Shown here: piece after piece, positions 24,632 to 36,678 of the stretch
Layout: each line of letters begins with the position of its first letter
Numbering within the stretch: position 1 is the first letter of the stretch
NCBI GenBank assembly: GCA_037367355.1
Contig: CM074704.1
Location: 1,674,001-1,738,000 of the forward strand
Direction of reading: 5' to 3'
DNA length: 64,000 nt
Source of the DNA: Neoscytalidium dimidiatum
Lineage: Eukaryota; Ascomycota; Dothideomycetes; Botryosphaeriales; Botryosphaeriaceae
Program-made: the position numbers and the translations under genes
The notes under the pieces: model-generated
Databases searched by the model: none
What the model saw: the letters and a program-made list of their open reading frames with translations, nothing else
What the model was told of the DNA's origin: nothing

Positions 24632-25954
24632 ATGGAGTCGACCACGACAACCACCACCCTGGCCGCCCTCCCCACCGAACTAATCCAGCAAATAACCCAC
24701 CACCTCCCCCCAACCGCGCACCTCTCCCTCCGCCTCACCAACCGCGCCCTCCACGCCAAAACCCACCACCCCTTCCTCACGACCCACCTCGCCACGCGCC
24801 GCCACCTCCTGACGCCGCCCTCCCTGCACTGCCTCCTCGCCCTCTCCCACCACGCGCACCTCGGCCCGTCGATCCGGCGCCTCGAGCTCGCCCACCTCCC
24901 CTTCGAGGCCCGCGACCGCAACGCCATCCACGACCCCGCGAGCCCCTTCCACATCGCCTGCCCGCGCGCCGCCGCGGCGCTGACCGCCTTCCTCGACGCC
25001 CAGCGCGCCCAGCGCCGCGCCGGCCTCGACCGCGCCCTGCTCACGCGCGCCCTGCGCGCCCTGCCGCGCCTGCGCAGCGTGCGCGTCACCAACGCCCCCG
25101 ACGCGTGCTGGGGGTGGCGCGCGCTCGGCGACGCGCTGGGGTGGCCGGCGTTCGTGCGGAGTCCCGCCGGCGGCGGGCTGCCGGCCGCGCACGGGTTCGG
25201 GACGGTGCTGAGCGCGGTCGCGGGCAGCGGCGCGCCCGTCGAGGAGGTGGACGTCGCCGGGCTGCTGCCGTTGCGCGCGCTGGCCGGCGTGGAGGAGGCG
25301 TGGAAGGGCGTGCTGGGGCGGTTGCGCGTTTTGGCCGTGTGGGTGGCGTTGCCGTTGCGGGCGGCGGGGGAGGGGGATGGCGATGGGGATGGCGACGGCG
25401 ACGGGGAGGATGGGGAGGGGCTGGCGGCGTATGTCGGCACCGGCGCGTTTTTCGGGGCGTTGGACGGGCTGGAGGTGCTGCGGTTGGGGGTCGGGAGGGG
25501 GAGGGCCGCGAATCTGGACTATCTGCTGTCCGAGGCGTTTTGCCGGGCGGCGTGGCCGCGGTTGAAGGGGCTGCATTTGCTGGGCATGGATGCGCAGCGG
25601 GTGGACGTGCTCGGTCGCGTTCTGAGGGGATGCCAGGCGCTCGAGTATCTCGTGCTGGAGGATGGGAGGATGGGAGAGCGTTGTTGGAGGGAGTTGATGA
25701 CGGTCGCGGCGGGCGAGTGCGAGAAGCTGATGGGGGTGCTGTGTAAGGGATTCGAGGTTGTGCCGGATGCGGAGGTCGACGTGGCAGATTGGGAGAGGAG
25801 CCCTTTTCTCGAGTATAACGGGGACGCCGATGCGCCGGCGCGCCATCTGGTCGTTGATAAAGAGGGGCAGTGGCCGAGGCAACAGTTGCCGTGGAAGTTT
25901 TTCACCAAGCCGGAGTTTTGGGGGAAGGAGAAGGTCTTTTTCCAGATGAAATGA
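24632..25954 (+). CDS. F-box protein
   Basis: A single exon of 440 residues follows a conventional ATG in a C-rich leader. The F-box sits at about residues 12-45: LAALPTELIQQITHHLPPTAHLSL in two parts, then RLTNRALHAKTHHPF. The rest is leucine-rich with loosely repeated segments (RRLELAHLPF, RSVRVTNAP, KGLHLLGMD, EYLVLEDGRM). These look like degenerate LRR-type units that could bind a substrate. F-box proteins recruit targets to SCF ubiquitin ligases in nucleus or cytoplasm. The gene is very GC-rich, which opens a long frame on the opposite strand that is not a gene. A GATGGCGACGG repeat encodes a Gly-Asp run near the middle. The target is unknown. The gene borders the nicotinate cluster but has no evident link to it. 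Confidence 0.85.
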   Translation: MESTTTTTTLAALPTELIQQITHHLPPTAHLSLRLTNRALHAKTHHPFLTTHLATRRHLLTPPSLHCLLALSHHAHLGPSIRRLELAHLPFEARDRNAIHDPASPFHIACPRAAAALTAFLDAQRAQRRAGLDRALLTRALRALPRLRSVRVTNAPDACWGWRALGDALGWPAFVRSPAGGGLPAAHGFGTVLSAVAGSGAPVEEVDVAGLLPLRALAGVEEAWKGVLGRLRVLAVWVALPLRAAGEGDGDGDGDGDGEDGEGLAAYVGTGAFFGALDGLEVLRLGVGRGRAANLDYLLSEAFCRAAWPRLKGLHLLGMDAQRVDVLGRVLRGCQALEYLVLEDGRMGERCWRELMTVAAGECEKLMGVLCKGFEVVPDAEVDVADWERSPFLEYNGDADAPARHLVVDKEGQWPRQQLPWKFFTKPEFWGKEKVFFQMK

Positions 25955-26249
25955 GAAGATGTTGGACGAGACGGCGCAAGATACCCCGGCGGGAGCTTCG
26001 TTGATAGACTGGGACTATGGCAAAGAGTAGACGAAGACTTTCCTATCGTAACGTTTTGATTCATTGCTGATGATAGAGGCTTAGAGGCTTAGACATAGAT
26101 ACATGCATACATGAGAAGACCAATAGACTTTATTTTTTTGCACAGCATCTTTCAGCATCTACTTAGCACACACAACCGAAGACGGATCATCATCCAGATC
26201 AGAACTCATTAGGCGAGTAGTCAACCCCCGAACATGTCCTACACTTCTC

Positions 26250-28132
26250 TCAGACCGCAGCATGGCCGTGCGTCTCAAACGGCAACCCAAAGCACGACAC
26301 GCCTACGCACACCCACAGCGCCGCGCTCACATAGATAGGCACGGTCGAGAAGCCGACATTCGCGCTGATCAAGCTGGCGCACAAGCCGCCGAAGCGCAAC
26401 AGCGTCGCCGCCGTACCCGTTCCCGTGCCTCTCATCGGGCCCGGGAAAGACTCGGGGGTAAAGGCGTACATTACCGCGTACTCTGGCAAGACAAGGCACC
26501 ATCAGCACTACAAGAGATCCAAGGAAAAGGCGATAATGAGAAGCAGTTACTCACCGAAGTTCCCCAGTATCCCGGTCACGCATTCGAACGCCAGGTTCTG
26601 CGTCTCGGTGCGCGCGCTGGTGTAGGCGAACAGGAAGACGCCGGTCAAGATGGCCGAGATGCCCATCATCCACCGGCGGCCGAACCGCGTCTCGACGAGG
26701 AAGCCCGCGGCGATGGGGCCGATGACGCCGACCGAGGAGACGATGCAGTAGTTGCGGTACGTCTTGTCGAGCGAGGTGGTAGTCGTGAATTTGGTTTCGA
26801 GGTAGGAAGGGAGAAAGCCGAAGAAGAGAGGGTAGGCGATGCCTGTTCGAAGGTGAGCGAGGAGGGATGGTGGAGGGAAATGGTGCTTCTGGGCTGAGAC
26901 ACGTACCGATGGTCAACCAGATTAACCAGGTCAGGCTGGTGTGCATGGCGAACTTGCGCGTTGCGAATAGGCTCTTGTACGCGACGCCCTTGTAATCCTT
27001 GAGGTTCTCGCGGATGATCTCTCGGTACGAGAGCCCCTTTGGTGCCGCGTCGGCATCCGTTGTGGCAAGGCCGAGAGTGGAGTCGATCTCCTGGAGCATG
27101 GTCAAGGTCAGGGTCTCGGGCTTGCCGTTGAAGCGCGCGATGTAGTTGACCGCATCGACGGCCTCGGCGTCGCGGCCCTTGGACAGCAGGTACCGTGGGC
27201 TCTCAGGCATTTTGAAGACGAAGATCCGGATGACACCAAAGGCGATGGCGATGGCACCCAGCGTGATCATAGTGTAGCGCCTTTTGTTTTCGTTAGCTAC
27301 CAAGTCACATATGTCAAAGCCGGAGGAGGAGCGAACTCACCACCCCATATTATCACTCCGGGAGCACGTCGTATAGTCGGAGCCCGTTGGGCAGGAGTAA
27401 TTGGCCAAGAATACCCAGCCAATCAGCGAAACGATGACCTGGCCAAAGTTCCACCACGCCGACAGCGCCGTCAGGAGCCACTGGTGGCTGCCCGGTACGA
27501 ACTCGAGGAAAATCATTGAGTCGACGGGCACGTTGCCGCCCGCCGCCGTGCCGATGACCGCCCACATGGCGCTGAAGGCGATGAAGTTCTGCGCGCCCGC
27601 CACCGCGCACCCAAAGATGCCGCCGATCAGGATGGTGGCGTTGAAGGCGGGCTTACGTCCGATGAAGTCGGCTGAGATACCCCAAAAGGAGGCACCTAAG
27701 ATGAGTCCGACGTAGTAGGCGACGGAACTGTAGCTGCGCTTGGTGACGTCGGAGAACTCGAGTGCCATGGGCGGCTGTACCGTGCTGATGCCCTGAGACC
27801 AAAAGTTGTCGGTAATCCAGCCGAAGCCTGTGACGATGAAGAGGAGCCATTGATATCTATGGAAGATGAGTTTGTGAGCTTGGAGACTCAGCGGATGATG
27901 GAATAGCTCTCGAATTGCTCGATACTCACTTTCCCATTCCAATTTCCGCAAGGTGCTTGCTGACAAGCTCTGACTTGAGCCGATAAGAGTCGCTCAAGCT
28001 GTTGCCATAGAAATCGCGGATGGTTGGGTCGTCGATGGCTTGGACGACGCCTTCGCCGTATGAAGCGCTCTTGGAAAGAGCATTTGAGATGGGGCCGTGG
28101 CCTTTCTCGTCTTTGATGTCTTCGGCCGACAT
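26250..28132 (-). CDS. hxnZ: MFS transporter, SP/SV2-like; hxnZ-type nicotinate-cluster permease
   Basis: Minus-strand exons 27930-28132, 27341-27856, 26907-27280, 26555-26842 and 26250-26482 give 537 residues. All four introns (60-73 nt) restore family text, for example DNMG-W-RYTM and LGNF-EYAV. About 12 membrane segments follow a 65-residue cytosolic N-terminus. Motifs include GWITDNFWSQG, SADFIGRKPAF (motif A) and FKMPESPRYLLSKGR (PESPR after TM6), which fit the sugar-porter/SV2-like branch of the MFS. It probably imports a pyridine carboxylate or related metabolite by proton symport. It is divergent from the 2-oxoglutarate oxygenase gene, as expected if it is the hxnZ partner of hxnY. 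The symbol rests on context and family. HxnP is the other transporter of the A. nidulans system and cannot be excluded. Confidence 0.72.
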
Positions 28133-28943
28133 GGCTGAGCCGCTGCTGACGTGTGGGTGGGAGGCGAGGGAGAGTAAGAAAATGAGAAAGCTCTCTCTCC
28201 TTCAGGCACGGGAGTGATGAGGTTGGTGGGATATGTATAACGCTACACTAAGCCCGGCTCCCCATGCTCGAACTGCCAAGTCTTAGTGTAAACAGCCAGG
28301 AGACGTTCTGGGATGTGCCAGTGACTGTTACCCAAAGCGGTTAGCATGAGTACGTCTCTGGAGACGGAGCGAATGCCATCACTGCTATTCTGCACTTCCG
28401 AATCATCCGCAACGGCTGGCCAGCCCCAGAGAGGAATGATTGCCAACAGTCACTCTTTTACGGGGCATGTACTCAGTATTCTGATACGCATTGCCACAAC
28501 GATGTTGATGATACAGTCAGGTATCGCAGATGCTTATCGGGACGACCGATAAACGATGCCCGGACCCCGGCAGAGTCCCCGCCCGGCACGCTTTATCAAA
28601 GATGGGGGGATGTCCTCCCACTCTTCGTTAGCGCCAAGGGTGCGGGGAAAGGAGCGGAGGCGTCGCGCGGGAACATGCTTGACTAAGCGACGAATCCTGG
28701 GATAGTGGAGAAAGAGTGGTGCCGCGTTCCCATGTTGGGGAACTTCGAGCCTGCTGACACTAAAGCTTGCTCAAAGTGGAATACAGAGCCAGGAAGTTCG
28801 ATATATCATACTGACTCCAGGACTCTTGTCCGCTGACTGAACATCTTCACCCGCCGTCTCAAAAGGGAAATTCGCGAATCATTCCGGCGGACCAATCATT
28901 TCCAGCCGTCATTTTGGCACAGTTTATTCCGGATAACTCCATC
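28133..28943. promoter_or_regulatory. Divergent promoter region between hxnZ-like and hxnY-like genes
   Basis: These 811 bp separate two divergent start codons. No coding feature is visible. A shared regulatory region would allow joint control of transporter and oxygenase, but no binding site is known to me well enough to mark. Confidence 0.45.
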
Positions 28944-30446
28944 ATGTCGAGTGAGCCGAACACCTCGCGCAGCCCACCTCTCCTCGACTTCTCCGCGTTT
29001 TACGACTCCGATCCAGCGAAAAAGCAGAAACTTGTTCGTGAAGTGCGGGATTGCTGTTTGCACAATGGTTTCTTCCAAATCACAAACCACACAGTGCCGC
29101 TAGAGCTCCAGGAGCGCGTGATGGCATGGAACAAGAAATTTTTTGACCTACCACTGGAGCACAAGAAGAAAGTCGGCAAAGGTAGGATCTGATTGAAAAC
29201 TTGACCCCGCTCTCCCCTGCTCGACGAGCTATGTAGAAAAGAGGGACCGCGGGAGAACGGCCTGGGCGGTACCGGGGATAGAGAGGTGTTGTGATCAAGA
29301 TAACTCGCTGACATTGCTGTTTCAGAGCTCAACACCTGGAACCGAGGCTACGAGTTGCTCCGCTCCCAGATCCTGGAAGAGGGAACGCTGCCCGAACTGA
29401 AAGAAGGTTTCTACGTCGGCGACGAGATCCCTGTCACGCATCCGTAAGGCGACGCAAACCCATACACACGATGAAACCAGCACATCACCCAGAACTGACC
29501 ATGTTGATAGCTACTTCGTCAACAAGAAGCTCAACTCGGGGCCGAACACCTGGCCGTCTCCCGACGTGCTGCCAGATGTAGAGGACTTCAAGCGCACGTG
29601 CCTCGACTATTATTACGCGGTGGTGGCCCTTGCGAAAGACATCCTAAAGGTGATTGCGCTATGCCTCGACCTTCCAGAAGATCACTTTCGCGAATTTGCC
29701 GATGACGCGGTGGCCACGATGCGGTTGCTGCACTACCCGCCTACCGAGAGGGGAGACGGCGAGGAGAAGTTGATGAGGGGCATCGGTGCGCACACGGATT
29801 TCGGAGCCGTGACGCTGTTGCTGCAGGACGAGGTAGATGGATTGCAGGTGTGGGACAAAGAAGTGAAGCAGTGGTTTGATGTGCGTGCCATGCGCCATTC
29901 CCCTCCCTCCGGCCCGAGAGTTTCCTCGCCTTTCCTCGTCTTTCCTGGCGGCGTGCACTCTCGACCGCTCCTCGCCGGACATGGCGGAATTTAGAACATA
30001 CTGACTCTGTTACTACCGCAGGTGATGCCGGTCAAGGGTGCGTTCGTAGTGAACCTCGGTACGTTTCTCGAGCCCATCTCTAGCCTTGGTTGCCTTGCTG
30101 ACATGACATGTATACAGGCAACCTGATGATGCGCTGGACCAACGACAAGTTCATCTCCAATACGCACCGTGTAATCAACAAGTCCGGGCGGGAGCGGTAT
30201 AGCATCCCGGTCTTCTTCAGCGGCAAGCCAGACTACGTCATCGAGTGCCTTCCGAACTGCCGGGCTTCCGAAGATGAAGCTCCCAAGTATCCGCCCATCA
30301 CCGTGGAAGAGGCGGTAAGCGGGAGCTACCGGGAGAGCTACGGCAGGGCGGAGAAGTGGAAGCGGGAGATGAAGAGGAAGGAAGAGGAGGAGCGGGCGAA
30401 GGCGGCTGGAGGTTTGACTGGCGCGCCTGCCGTGGCGGTTGCTTGA
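28944..30446 (+). CDS. hxnY: 2-oxoglutarate/Fe(II)-dependent oxygenase, isopenicillin N synthase-like (hxnY-like)
   Basis: Exons 28944-29181, 29326-29443, 29511-29880, 30022-30058 and 30118-30446 give 363 residues. The fourth exon is only 37 nt. The N-terminal DIOX_N part reads [12 protein letters not shown] and [16 protein letters not shown]. The jelly-roll core has the iron ligands H-T-D in [15 protein letters not shown] and the distal His in [11 protein letters not shown]. The 2-oxoglutarate-binding R-x-S lies in RERYSIP. Such enzymes hydroxylate small molecules with decarboxylation of 2-oxoglutarate to succinate. A cytosolic HxnY of this family belongs to the A. nidulans nicotinate set; its step is less settled than that of the others. 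A Lys/Glu-rich, then Ala/Gly-rich tail follows the catalytic domain. All motifs are intact. Confidence 0.82.
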
Positions 30447-32855
30447 TTTCTTTTCCCTTCTAGTATGACTATGGTTCTAGGGTGGCTAGGTAAGATATGG
30501 GATCTCTGCGTCTTGGAGGCCTGATACCTTGGGTGTGGGTTTAGTGAGAAAATTGAAAGCGGTTTGACTCGCACGTGGTGGATGTACGGATACGGTTGCC
30601 TCTGTAGTGTTGTCACTAGAATGGATCTCGATATCGAGCGTGCCAGACGCTCCCGTTGATCGGGGAAAAAAAATAAAAATAAAGCGAAGCCCTGTGCAAT
30701 GCCTGCGAGTACAGCCTGGTTGAGGCCCGTCTACTGTGCCCGAGAATTGGTGTTCCCGGTGTCTGCGAAGTGGTGTTCAGTGGGCCGGCGGGTGTGTGGA
30801 GCTGCAACAACCGCGGCTCGCACGTCCCGCACCACGCAAACCTTCTCACCACCGAGCTTTCCGGACGGCATTCCAACTCAAGGAAGATTAAGAGAGTCGT
30901 CCAGCAGGAAGCAGGCAAGATAATAAGGTTAAAAGGCAGCGGCTGCAACTTCGAACGTCGCAATGCTCATAACAAAGGGCATATTATACCATTAAGACGG
31001 CGCTCGGCCATGGCCATGGCTGCATGCTTTGCAGTCCGCAAAGCCTCATGCTCACGAGCCTCCGGCCATCAAAGCACGGAAGAACTATGGCCGCCAGCAG
31101 CCATGTCGCGGGCGCCTCAATGACGTCTTGCCCGCCCCGTTCATTTACTTAGATTGGCCTTCATTCGGCGCGTAATTAAGATGGCACGCATATATTTCCG
31201 CTTACGGCTGGCAGCCGCAGCACTCGCAGCCTCTGGGCTCGTGTCGCGCGACCTCGCCCCCGTCTGCTTCCCCGGCCTGGGCTCTTCTCGCCAATGCGCC
31301 GGGGTTGCCGCCGTCCGATCTAACTCATTTTCTTCCGATGAACATGCGGCGCACCTCCCCTCGGCCCCTTCGCCATTTGCTCTCTTCTCGGCTGGTCGGT
31401 AGGTGAGACGATTGCGGCTCACCGCTCGCTTCCGCTCGCTCCCCACTCCCACCTCCATATCCCAACACCAAACACCGCCTCGATCACAGCACACCTCGGC
31501 CCTCGCCCGTCCAAGCGCTGCACTGCGCTGTGCTGCTCGCAATCAAAAATCCCACCCCTACGCCAGCCGCAACCGTGGCCATGCCTGTCAACGTCGAACG
31601 TAGCAATATAAATTCCTTCGGCCCTACCTACCATAGCAGAGACATGCGCAGTCTCGAATAAGTATCCAAATGCGCCAATCTGCCAGAGCGCGACGGTCCA
31701 TATCAGCCACATGCTATACCCCCCGGCCCCCATACAATATTGTATACGCAAAGGCAAGGATGATGTCGCAAAAGGTGCCCGGCCATAGCTGCACCTGGTA
31801 ATGACGACGCCGGCCTGCAAGATGCTATAGCCTGGACCTTGGCCGAAATTCTAGAACGCGCGGAACCCGACGGCTTCGACCGGAATTCCCATCCACGTGG
31901 TTGCTACTCCGGCAATCGATCTCTTCTCATCTAATTATAGTTCCTGCAGCTAACTCAACTGCGCAAATTCCTCTTAGCATACTTCACCGCTAGCCTCCAT
32001 CTTGCCTGCTCTTCTGTTGATCCAAATACAACCTATACATCTTTGACACCTCTCCCTCAGCCTGTATCTCAATTCCAAATCACTCCCAGATACAGACCTC
32101 GTCGATCCCTCCCCGAACAACGAAGAGAAAAAACCCCAAGAGATAGCGAAGAGGAAGCCGTCAACAAGGCCAGCACCCCGGACTGCCAATACCCCAGCAA
32201 TAACAAAGGACCCCTTCCAATAATCACCATCACCACCACGAATCTTCACCGCCCCTGCCCCCATCCATCTCCCCAGCTGACTTCCATCCACCTCAGCCAG
32301 CCACCCTTCCAGTCGGCCGAGTGTCACGCGTCGCTGCTGACCAGGGAAACTACCTTGGCAATAGCTGAAGAACCTAGCCACAACGTTTCCAATTGCTTAT
32401 CCCGCACCGCAGCCACCGGCCAAGACACGTACCATGGCAATAGCCCGAGAAACTGGCTTCACTAGCTCGATTTCCTTATCCTGCACTGCTGCCAACAACT
32501 AGCTGACAGACCTACCAAGGGTCCCCCATCATGGCCACGACAGCCTCCAGAACCCAGGCTCTAGACCCCTCTCCTTCCAAGCTAATACCAGAAGGCCGCC
32601 AAAAAAAAAAAAAATGAGGAAGAATCCAAGGGACACGCCCTAGTCAAAAACCAGAAATCCCTGTCTCAACCCAAAAAAGCCAATAGACAAGAGACAGCAA
32701 GCCATCTTTCTGCCTCTCCGTGTACATCACCGCGACCCCAGCCCGAACAATCAAAGGGAAAAAAAAAAATATGCACGCCCACGAATGCACAAAACACACA
32801 ACACCCCAATGACATGACAACGCAGACACCCCACACCCCGCACCCCATCCCCCTT
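30447..32855. other. Spacer of 2.4 kb
   Basis: No domain-bearing frame or coherent exon chain was found. The left end is the 3' flank of the oxygenase gene and the right end the 3' flank of the hxnR-like gene. A-runs occur near 30665, 32600 and 32760. An unrecognised non-coding RNA cannot be excluded. Confidence 0.5.
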
Positions 32856-35800
32856 CTAAACTCCCAGCGCCCCCTCCGCGCCCCCGATCATCCGCCACGG
32901 CACGAGCCCGCGCAGCACCATCATGCCGTCGTGCACGACCGCCCACCGCACCTTGCCCAGCTGGCGCGCGACGGTCGCGGCCAGCCCGCTCGTGCGGCGG
33001 CGCATGGCGGGCGGGCGGGTGCAGCGGGCGAGGTGCTCGAGACGGCGCTCCAGGCGCCAGGGGTCCGCGTCCGCTTGGGGGGAAGCAGCAGCAGCAGCAC
33101 CACCACCACCACCACCACTACTATCCGGCAGCGACGATGGTGGCGACGGTGCCGCCGTCATGCACGCGACCAGCTCCTCCAGCTCGCGGCGGGCGTCCCA
33201 GACCATTTCGTCTTCGGCTTCCCGGTCGTCGGGGTCGACGTCAACGTCGTCGCTGTCGTCCGGATCGCGACTTTGCTGATGGTGGTGGTTCGCCGACGAG
33301 ACGGCGTCGCCCACCGGCCGCGCCTGCCACCAGCACCACACGACGACGGTCGCGAGGTACAGGCACCACGGATAGTGGAACAGCCCGCCGGCGTCGAACC
33401 CGTCGAGCGCCTCGGCGCCCTCGCGGATCAGCTGTGCCGCCCAGCGCGCCGCGCGCGCCGCCCGCAGGCGCCCGCCCTCGTCCGGCGCGTTGGCCCAGCG
33501 CTTGACGACGCGGGCGGAGCGCGCGTGGTCGGCGCGCGCGACGGGGCGGCCGAGGATGTGGCGGGCGCCCGCGAAGATCTGCAGGTCGAGGAAGTCGGCG
33601 TGCAGGAGGGCGTGCGCGGCGTGGTGGATGGCCGCGGTCGCGGTGCGCCAGGTCGTGAAGTCGGCTCTGAGGTCTCTCGTGGAGGAGGACGAGGGTGAGG
33701 CGGGGTTGCTGTGACTATTCTTGTTGTTGTTGTTATCGGTGCAGCAAAAGAGCGAGAGGTAGCCGTTGCAGTACGCGTCGAAGTCCGCTTTCCAGGCGTC
33801 GTAGCTGGCGGCCATGCGGGTCTTCCAGTCGCCGATCGGAGAGGAGGAGTGCTTGTTGCTGCTGCTGCTGCTGCTGCCGCCGCCACCGCCACCGCCGACT
33901 AGGCCGAGCGACGTCTGGTCGCGTCGCTTCATGTCCCAGGAGATGGACATGAGGCCGTGAAGGATGAGAACGCGAGAGAGGGCGTTGAGGTTGCGCGGGG
34001 CTGGGGATGGACCGCCGCCAGGGGTTAGGTAGGCTTTGACGAGGGAGAGGAAGAGCGGCGATGAGGCGTGCTTGCTGTTGGACTTGCGCAGGCGCTGCCA
34101 AAGCTCGGCGGAGTGCGCTTCCCACAGCTGCTGGTCGCAGGGCAGGTTGGAGCGCAACTCGAATGCTGACATGCAGAGCGATTGGCAGAAGAGAACCGCG
34201 TGCTGCACGTCCCACATGAAACAGAAGAAGGCGAGGCTGTGGAAGAAAGCAATTGGTAAGTACGTGGAGCATTTCACTTGGCGCTGTATGGTGGCTTACC
34301 GCTTCTTCTGTTCCGCTTCCGCCCACGTCCTCCAGTCGTTGTCGAGATCTCCGCTTGAGCAGTCCTCTGCAACTGACGTGCGAATGGCTTGGCAGTCGCT
34401 CCTCCGGATGAGGTTGATGAGCAAACCGTGGAAGAGATGCGCCATGTCGTGCTGTTTCTGGCCGGCTCGGCTCTTGCCGAAGCATTCAACCAGGAGGATG
34501 GTCTGCAGCACCCATAGATCCGGCTTGGCGTTGAACCCTGCATGAGCGAAAATCTGGGGTCGCAGAACGTCGTGGATGCAGACCTGGTCACGTGAGTGCT
34601 ATGCAAACGATCAAATCTTCACGTTTGCGACTTACAGCCATCTGATGGGCGTCTTTTTCACAGTAAGTTGCTCCGAGCAGAAGAACAGACACAAGAAGAA
34701 GCGTCTCAACGTGCGAAGCGTCAAAAGTGGGCTGGTGGATTAGAGGGTAGGCGGTATTGAAGCGAGTGAAATACAAGTCACAGTAAGTTTGCAGTGATGA
34801 CAGTGACAAGAGGGGGTGGTTCCTTGAAATGTAGAGTCCGTCCGGTGTGACTGGTCTGGCAGCTTCAATCACGTCCAGGACTTGGGCACGAGCTACCTCA
34901 TCAATAACGGGAAGACTCGCGGAGCGGTTCATTGAGGACATTGGGCGTTCGAAATCGATCCCTAGCTGCGCTTGGCGAGCAGCGAGCGAATCGCGCGCGG
35001 CTTTGCTGTTCTCTCCGGTCGACGTGCTGAGCAGATCTGGGGCGTTCGGGGTCCGCGAGCGTCCAGGGGTAGCGCCGGTGACCGATTGCTGCCCGTCGGC
35101 GAGTGCGACATGCTGCGGCTCGAGGCTCGAGAGAGAAAGCGTGGCAGAGTCCGCCACGCTCATGTCGGGAATCACTGATGGGTGGGTGTGGGGTTGGGAA
35201 AGGGTAGCAGATGGTGCACCAGTCGCAGCGATCGAACTTCCATCTGCGGAGAGGGTAGCAAGCTCACTGACAGCTGGCGTATGCTCCGCGGGTACGCCTG
35301 TAGCGAAAGTATGAGTGGTTGGCCGACTATCAGGAGCAGCTTGGTCTACGTGCGTTGCTGAAAACGTACCAGACAGGATGTCTGGAGTCGAGGCGGTAAA
35401 CTGTTGCGCTGCTGCTGCCCCGAGATCGACGTCAAATAGCCAGTTGTAGTTGCTCATTGTCGTGAAGGGCATGTTGAACGAGCTGGCTTGGAGGCGGTCA
35501 GCCAATGGGAGACGCTGGTGCATAGCACGAACACTGAAAATGGTTGAAGCAGTTCCGTTTGATTATTCAATTAAAACGCTGACTTTTTCTCCATATTCTA
35601 CAGGCTCCCAATAGAAGTGGAACGGAGACATACCAGTGTCAGGATTGAATATATCGTCGTACGGCACATCCTCAGACAGATTCCTCAAACTTGACGTCTG
35701 CAAGCCGCCCGCGTTCGACCAAAACCGATCCGTCTCTTGCGTCAATGGCTCGGGCTCGGGGTATGTATGCTGCTCAGGTGCCGGGCTGAGATCGAGCGGA

Positions 35801-36678
35801 GGGAACACCCAGGTCTCGATGCTGGGCTCTGCCGCGTTCTCGCAGGCGTCGGACGATCTCCTCCCGTAGCCGTCCGACTGAGACGAGTGAGTGCTTGATA
35901 TGGGGGGCGAGATGGGCGCGTCACCCCTCAGGGTGTGGATCGCGTCTTCGAGGGAGCCCGTGGTGGAGGTGGAGAGCGACCTTCCGTGCTGGTCACTGGA
36001 CGGTGAGGAGCGACGGTTGGACGACTTGCCCAGGTTGGGGCGCTTGGTGACGATGTTGCCGTCGTGGTCCTTCCACATGCGCTTCCTGGTGTTGAGGACA
36101 CCGGCGCCCTCGGCGCCGGCTTCTTCGTCTTTCTGTCTGTGGCGCTGCATGTGCCTCTCTGCAGAACGCTGTCAGCCGGGTGCTCAATGGGTGGGGTTAG
36201 GTGGTGGTAGTAGGGCGATGGTAGGTGGGATGGGTCTTGGAGAGTGCCTCCACCCGTGGATCTGGAAACGTGGGAGTCCAAAAATAGCGGTATACCCCAT
36301 TCTTCAAAAGGAGCTTGAGCCGTCTGGAGAAGCCTGCGGGCGTGGAGTAGCTAGCGCGGGTATTTCACGAAAGGCCCGCGCCGGCACTCCCGTCCTGCAG
36401 ACCATCCACTGACGCCGAGTCAATTGGCACTTACCCAGCAGGTCCTTGCGCTTGAAGTGAGCTCGGCAGCGCTCGCAGGTGCTCTCTCCGGCAGTGTGGT
36501 TCAGCAGGTGTCTCTGCAGATGCTCGGAGCGAGTGAAGGCGCGGCCGCAGCCCTCAAAGGCACAGGCGAATTTCTTGACGGGCGTGTCGCCAGAAGCTGA
36601 CACAGTGCTGCTCTTTCTGCGAGCATGGGCGCGCTGGCCCGCAGCCGGGACGGCGGTGGTGGGCGAGGAATTGCGCAT
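32856..36678 (-). CDS. hxnR: C2H2 zinc-finger transcription activator with fungal_trans domain (hxnR-like)
   Basis: Minus-strand exons 36435-36678, 35634-36158, 35370-35486, 34636-35297, 34300-34583 and 32856-34236 give 1070 residues. Two classical fingers lie at about residues 36-88: FACAFEGCGRAFTRSEHLQRH, then C-E-R-C with KRKDLLERHMQRHRQ. The first intron (276 nt) splits finger 2 between its Cys and His pairs. A Ser/Pro-rich region follows, then SFNMPFTTMSNYNWLF and a fungal regulatory domain (FTRFNTAYPLIHQPTF, MWDVQHAVLFCQSLCMSAFELRS). The acceptor at 35487 was chosen because the nearer one gives a stop. In A. nidulans, HxnR of this architecture is the pathway-specific activator of the nicotinate genes. 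The protein carries Gly, Ser, Asn and acidic runs in its last third. The position among seven catabolic genes supports the symbol. Confidence 0.82.

Noticed and set aside
24427..25882. Long minus-strand frames opposite the F-box gene
   Set aside because: They mirror the GC-rich F-box coding strand and have Arg/Pro/Ser-rich, domainless translations.
32814..33698. Plus-strand frame of about 294 codons
   Set aside because: It is antisense to the last exon of the C2H2 regulator and its content follows from triplet repeats.
35487..35633. Nearer acceptor (about 35546) for the second hxnR intron
   Set aside because: It shifts the frame and meets a stop within about 26 codons; the acceptor before 35486 gives SSFNMPFTT in frame.
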